The translations under genes were made by a program, and so were the position numbers. Shown here piece after piece: positions 60,523 to 64,000 of a stretch of 64,000 nt of DNA (position 1 is the first letter of the stretch; each line of letters opens with the position of its first letter). The stretch spans positions 3,464,001-3,528,000 of the forward strand of contig JBBMOA010000015.1 in NCBI GenBank assembly GCA_037954235.1. Direction: 5' to 3'. This DNA comes from Aulostomus chinensis (lineage: Eukaryota; Chordata; Actinopteri; Syngnathiformes; Aulostomidae). The notes under the pieces are model-generated. The model did not search any database. It saw only the letters and a list, made by a program, of their open reading frames with translations, and was not told the origin of the DNA.

Positions 60523-60703
60523 GTGAGGTTCAATTGATTTTTTTTTTGTTGTTGCTGTAGATAAATCCATGTTCTGCATCCATGTCCGCGGCTGCAGCTC
60601 TTGTCTTCTGGGCTGGTTAACCCCATTCATCAAATACAGCCCCTGAATGCATTGAGTATTTTCTAATGCCTCTATTCACTCATGCTGCCCTTTCAAAATG
60701 CGT
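60522..60703. other. unique spacer
   Basis: T9 run at about 60539-60547; no feature. Confidence 0.5.

Positions 60704-60754
<51 letters not shown>
60704..60754. repeat. (CA)25 microsatellite
   Basis: Pure CA array after GCGTG. Confidence 0.95.
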
Positions 60755-60759
<5 letters not shown>

Positions 60760-63128
60760 ATACTACTACCACATGTATCAACATAATATCAAGCACAAAC
60801 TAAGTTGTCTCATGTATCTAATGGTGTTCATGTTAATTAAGGTTTTTATTTATTTATACAGTACAAATACTTACTATTCACCAAAGATACTATTAGGCAA
60901 AGCAGTAATAACCACTTCCCACTTTTCTGTGTGTATTTTTTTGGCTCACTTTTTGGTATGTAACTTAAACTTGGCGAACAATCTTACTGACAGACCTGCA
61001 CAAACGTCACAAGAATTTCAAAGTAGAGTGACAGGTCAGACTGCGATGGATAAAAGCAATTACATCATGCTCATGCCCTCCAATACAAGAAAAAGGATTG
61101 GGATTTATTTTGTGACCAGAACACTTTCTTCCCCATTGGATACTGCAGGAGGCCATTATAACTCTTTAATCAGGCTTCGTCTTTGAGTTAACAAACAAAT
61201 CAATGTGCATCTCTACATGTAAATTTCATTATTCACACTTACACTGTTGATTGCACCGTAATGTTCAGGCCATCAGGTAATCACAGGAATGCAGATGAAG
61301 ACCAGCTGTGGCTCTTCATTCACTACACATCATGTCTGTTTGTTTTTTTTTTCATTTTTCATTCATACAATCCACACAGGAAATGTGCACATCCTGTCAA
61401 AATGCGATCATTTTACCTTCTAAAGCAGCTGCGCCTTTCTTGCAACTCCCGCGAGGCTGCATGCATCTTGGAAACTCTTCGCTGTACATCCAGTACACGT
61501 GTTAAATGGAAGAGCGCTCTTCCTGTAGGGAGAAAGCAAAGACAAAGTGGGGTTATCTAGACCAACAGCTTCTTCATCTGCCCGTGGAGAGTTCAGCACT
61601 CCCCACTGAGGCTCTTGTGATAAATGACAGAGCTGTCGTTTCAACTCAAGCAGGGTGAGCAACACGTGTCACAATTCATTTTCACTCCCGCTCTCAAAGT
61701 GCTGACTGCTGCACGGCGAAATGAGATGTGCCATCAAAGCTAACCTTAGCCTTTATTCCTGCCTGAACCCAGCTATGTTTAACCAGCAAAGGTCCCGCAG
61801 GGCTCCCGGCAGGAGACACGAATCGAGTGAAGTTTCGATCCACATGCAGCGAGAAGGTCGGTGTTCCACCGGGGCAGTAAATTCAATATGAAAATCTGTA
61901 CACGGAGACGCCAAAATGGCACGGTTTGATTCCTGACACATGAAAGCGTAGTTAGGAAACCATTGTGAATCTGACATCCATTCTGTCAGGACAGCAGGTG
62001 TTAAGTGAAAAAAAAATAGCGTAAACAACGAACTTCAACTGCATGTCCTCGCTGCCACTCATAAAGTTTTCTCTTATCACAGAAATGGGATTTTAAAAAC
62101 ATCTCAAAATTAACAGTTCCCTCAAAATATACAGAAACTGTGCAGGCAAAGAACTACACCATCAATCAGGAAAACACCTTGATGAAAACCGTGTTTATTC
62201 TCAAGTCTAAAGTTTTTAAATTCATCTGATTCATTCCACACAGCCATGAACACCATGTGGTTACAGGCGAGAAGACAGGCTTGATTCCGTAGATCCATGA
62301 CAGTATTAGAACGTGGAACCTCAATCCCAGGAAGGATTCCAAACAGCGAAGCAGCTCCCAGGCCGCATCCAGCCTCTCGCGAGGATTACAAATACCTGTG
62401 CTTCGAGGAAATGTGCAGGCAGTCGAGTGCGATGAGGCAGGTCAATTTCAAGTTGTCCACAGAAGCTGAAGTCATAAGAATGAAGAGGAAGAGCGAGCGC
62501 TGGTTTTTGTTGGCGTGGATGTGTTCAGGGAACATACTGCGTACAGCATCTGTTCTTTTACGCGGTGTTTCGTATTTCACATAAGGGGGGGAAAAATGTA
62601 AGTGAAATTTGTTTAGACTGGCTCAAACTCGCTTTTAAAAGGCAGAAATTTTGGATTAATGATGGCACTAACAAGTAAAAGCAATAAGTGAACTATAATT
62701 GCTGTTTTTTTTTTCCAATAATGAATACAATTAGCATTTAGAATGAATTCTTACTGAGGAAAATGCTTCAAAAGTGAACTTTTTAGATCATTTCCTTATC
62801 ACTGGATGGATTTCAGTTGAATCAGCACTGGGTATGAAGCTGAACTCTGCATCCATTTTGGACCAAGCACATTACCCAAACCTCATCAGTCAACACCCGC
62901 ACTTACAGAGCTGACTTACCCAGTGCAAAATATAAATCTTAATATATCTCATGTCAGGTCTCTCCCCGCTTTAGCCATAACATATAACACAATTCTGAAT
63001 TTCATTTTGGGTTTGTGGAATTACTTACTGACGACGCATATTCTCATAATGGTGACTGACGTGAAAGAGATTTGGTCACAGTAGAGACTAGGATTTCTAA
63101 TCGTGATAAAGGCTGTGATGGGTCTGCT
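60755..63128. other. unique sequence
   Basis: Frames at 60773-61186 and 62297-62584 are at chance length and unrecognised. No interspersed repeats identified. Confidence 0.45.
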
Positions 63129-63176
63129 GCACACACACACACTCACACACAGGCGTGCGCATACACACGCACACCT
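63129..63176. repeat. interrupted (CA)n tract
   Basis: (CA)n broken by CT, GGCGTGCG, TA and CG; an old, decaying array. Confidence 0.85.
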
Positions 63177-64000
63177 CTACATACATGTGAGACCCATAAA
63201 CTGCAGGTAAGCATGCCCACATGTCTTGTGCCTGCAGCGGAGGAAACTACACATCATGTCTGCTAATGACATGTGGATAAAGTGTCGGAAAGCCCTACAC
63301 ACTGATGAGCCTGATGTGATGAAAGCATGAATGCAAATGTGCTATCTCATAATGAAGAGTGAAGCAGGAGGAACTTGTTAAGTGGATTTTTTTAATGGTG
63401 AAGAGACGATAAGGAAGAAACGCAAGAGGAAATTTAAATGACTGTTAAAGGTGGAGAAAGTGACATGGAATCTTATCTGGAGATGATCATCAGCTGCTGT
63501 GATGAGTCGGTACAGTAACTCAGAATTTTGACATTGCACACATTGACGTGCGAGACACCACGACATGCTGGATATAATCTAACTGACAGATACTATTAAT
63601 AATTAACCTATACATTTTCTTCTTCTACATCTCTATTGGCTTGTCACTTTCAGAACTTTAAAATGAGGTCAAATGGACTGTCAGAGCAGTAGATTGGACA
63701 GTGGTCCAATCTACTCGTGTTTTCATTCCTCTCCCATCATCCCCGTTCACACGGCGCTGTTTTATGGTCTTGATAGCAGTATTGAAAGACCCAGACGTAA
63801 CTGATTTATAGGGTTTTGAGAAATTTGGAACCAAGTTTGTATGGAAATTGAAACCATTGTTTTTCCCCAACACAATCCCCTCATGAATGTTTCCCCAAAA
63901 ATGCTCACCTATCAGGTTTGGAGACGGGAACTGTAAGTTACATGAAAAAAAACATTCAAACCATTTGTTTTGAAAAGAGAAAAATAAAGAAGACAGAAGA
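63177..64000. other. unique sequence
   Basis: No feature recognised to the end of the window. Confidence 0.5.

Overview
The window looks like non-coding vertebrate DNA, most probably from a teleost fish. There is no bacterial gene density, no Shine-Dalgarno sites and no long open frames outside simple repeats. Instead there are about thirty (CA)n/(TG)n arrays, several poly-C runs, and interspersed repeats with the appearance of fish SINEs and LINEs. I recognise no protein-coding gene. The longest open frames (about 140-170 codons) are no longer than 64 kb of random sequence would give. Many of the others are Cys-Val, Thr-His or Ser-Leu polymers read through dinucleotide arrays. The region is therefore either intergenic or inside very large introns.

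Layout. 0-4 kb: mostly unique sequence, with a speculative minus-strand first exon (TATA-like box near 3.94 kb, splice donor at 3376/3377). 4-6 kb: a dense cluster of TG, GA and CA arrays, including a 124-bp direct duplication that encloses a CA array. 7.2 kb: a possible small CpG-rich exon. 11-18 kb: three copies of one tRNA-derived SINE family (called SINE-A here), a 19-bp perfect hairpin and an (AT)n array. 21 and 33.7 kb: two copies of a second SINE family (SINE-B). 29.4-30.35 kb: two decayed pieces of the 3' end of a LINE. 38.5 and 46.3 kb: two more SINE-A copies. 39.7 kb: a compact cluster of CTCF-, CRE- and CACGTG-type motifs next to a small GC-rich patch. 42-44 kb: a second microsatellite cluster. 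46.6-64 kb: mostly unique sequence with a 17-bp minisatellite, a decayed interspersed repeat at 57.2 kb, and stretches that could be conserved non-coding elements.

The strongest observations can be read directly from the sequence. Four of five SINE-A copies keep matching target-site duplications. One SINE-A copy carries two telomere-type repeats exactly at an internal deletion. Three compound arrays share a (TG)n-then-(GA)n polarity. A short near-perfect hairpin lies between two oppositely oriented SINE-A copies. I see no undescribed gene system here. Calls of exons, promoters and conserved elements are low-confidence motif readings.
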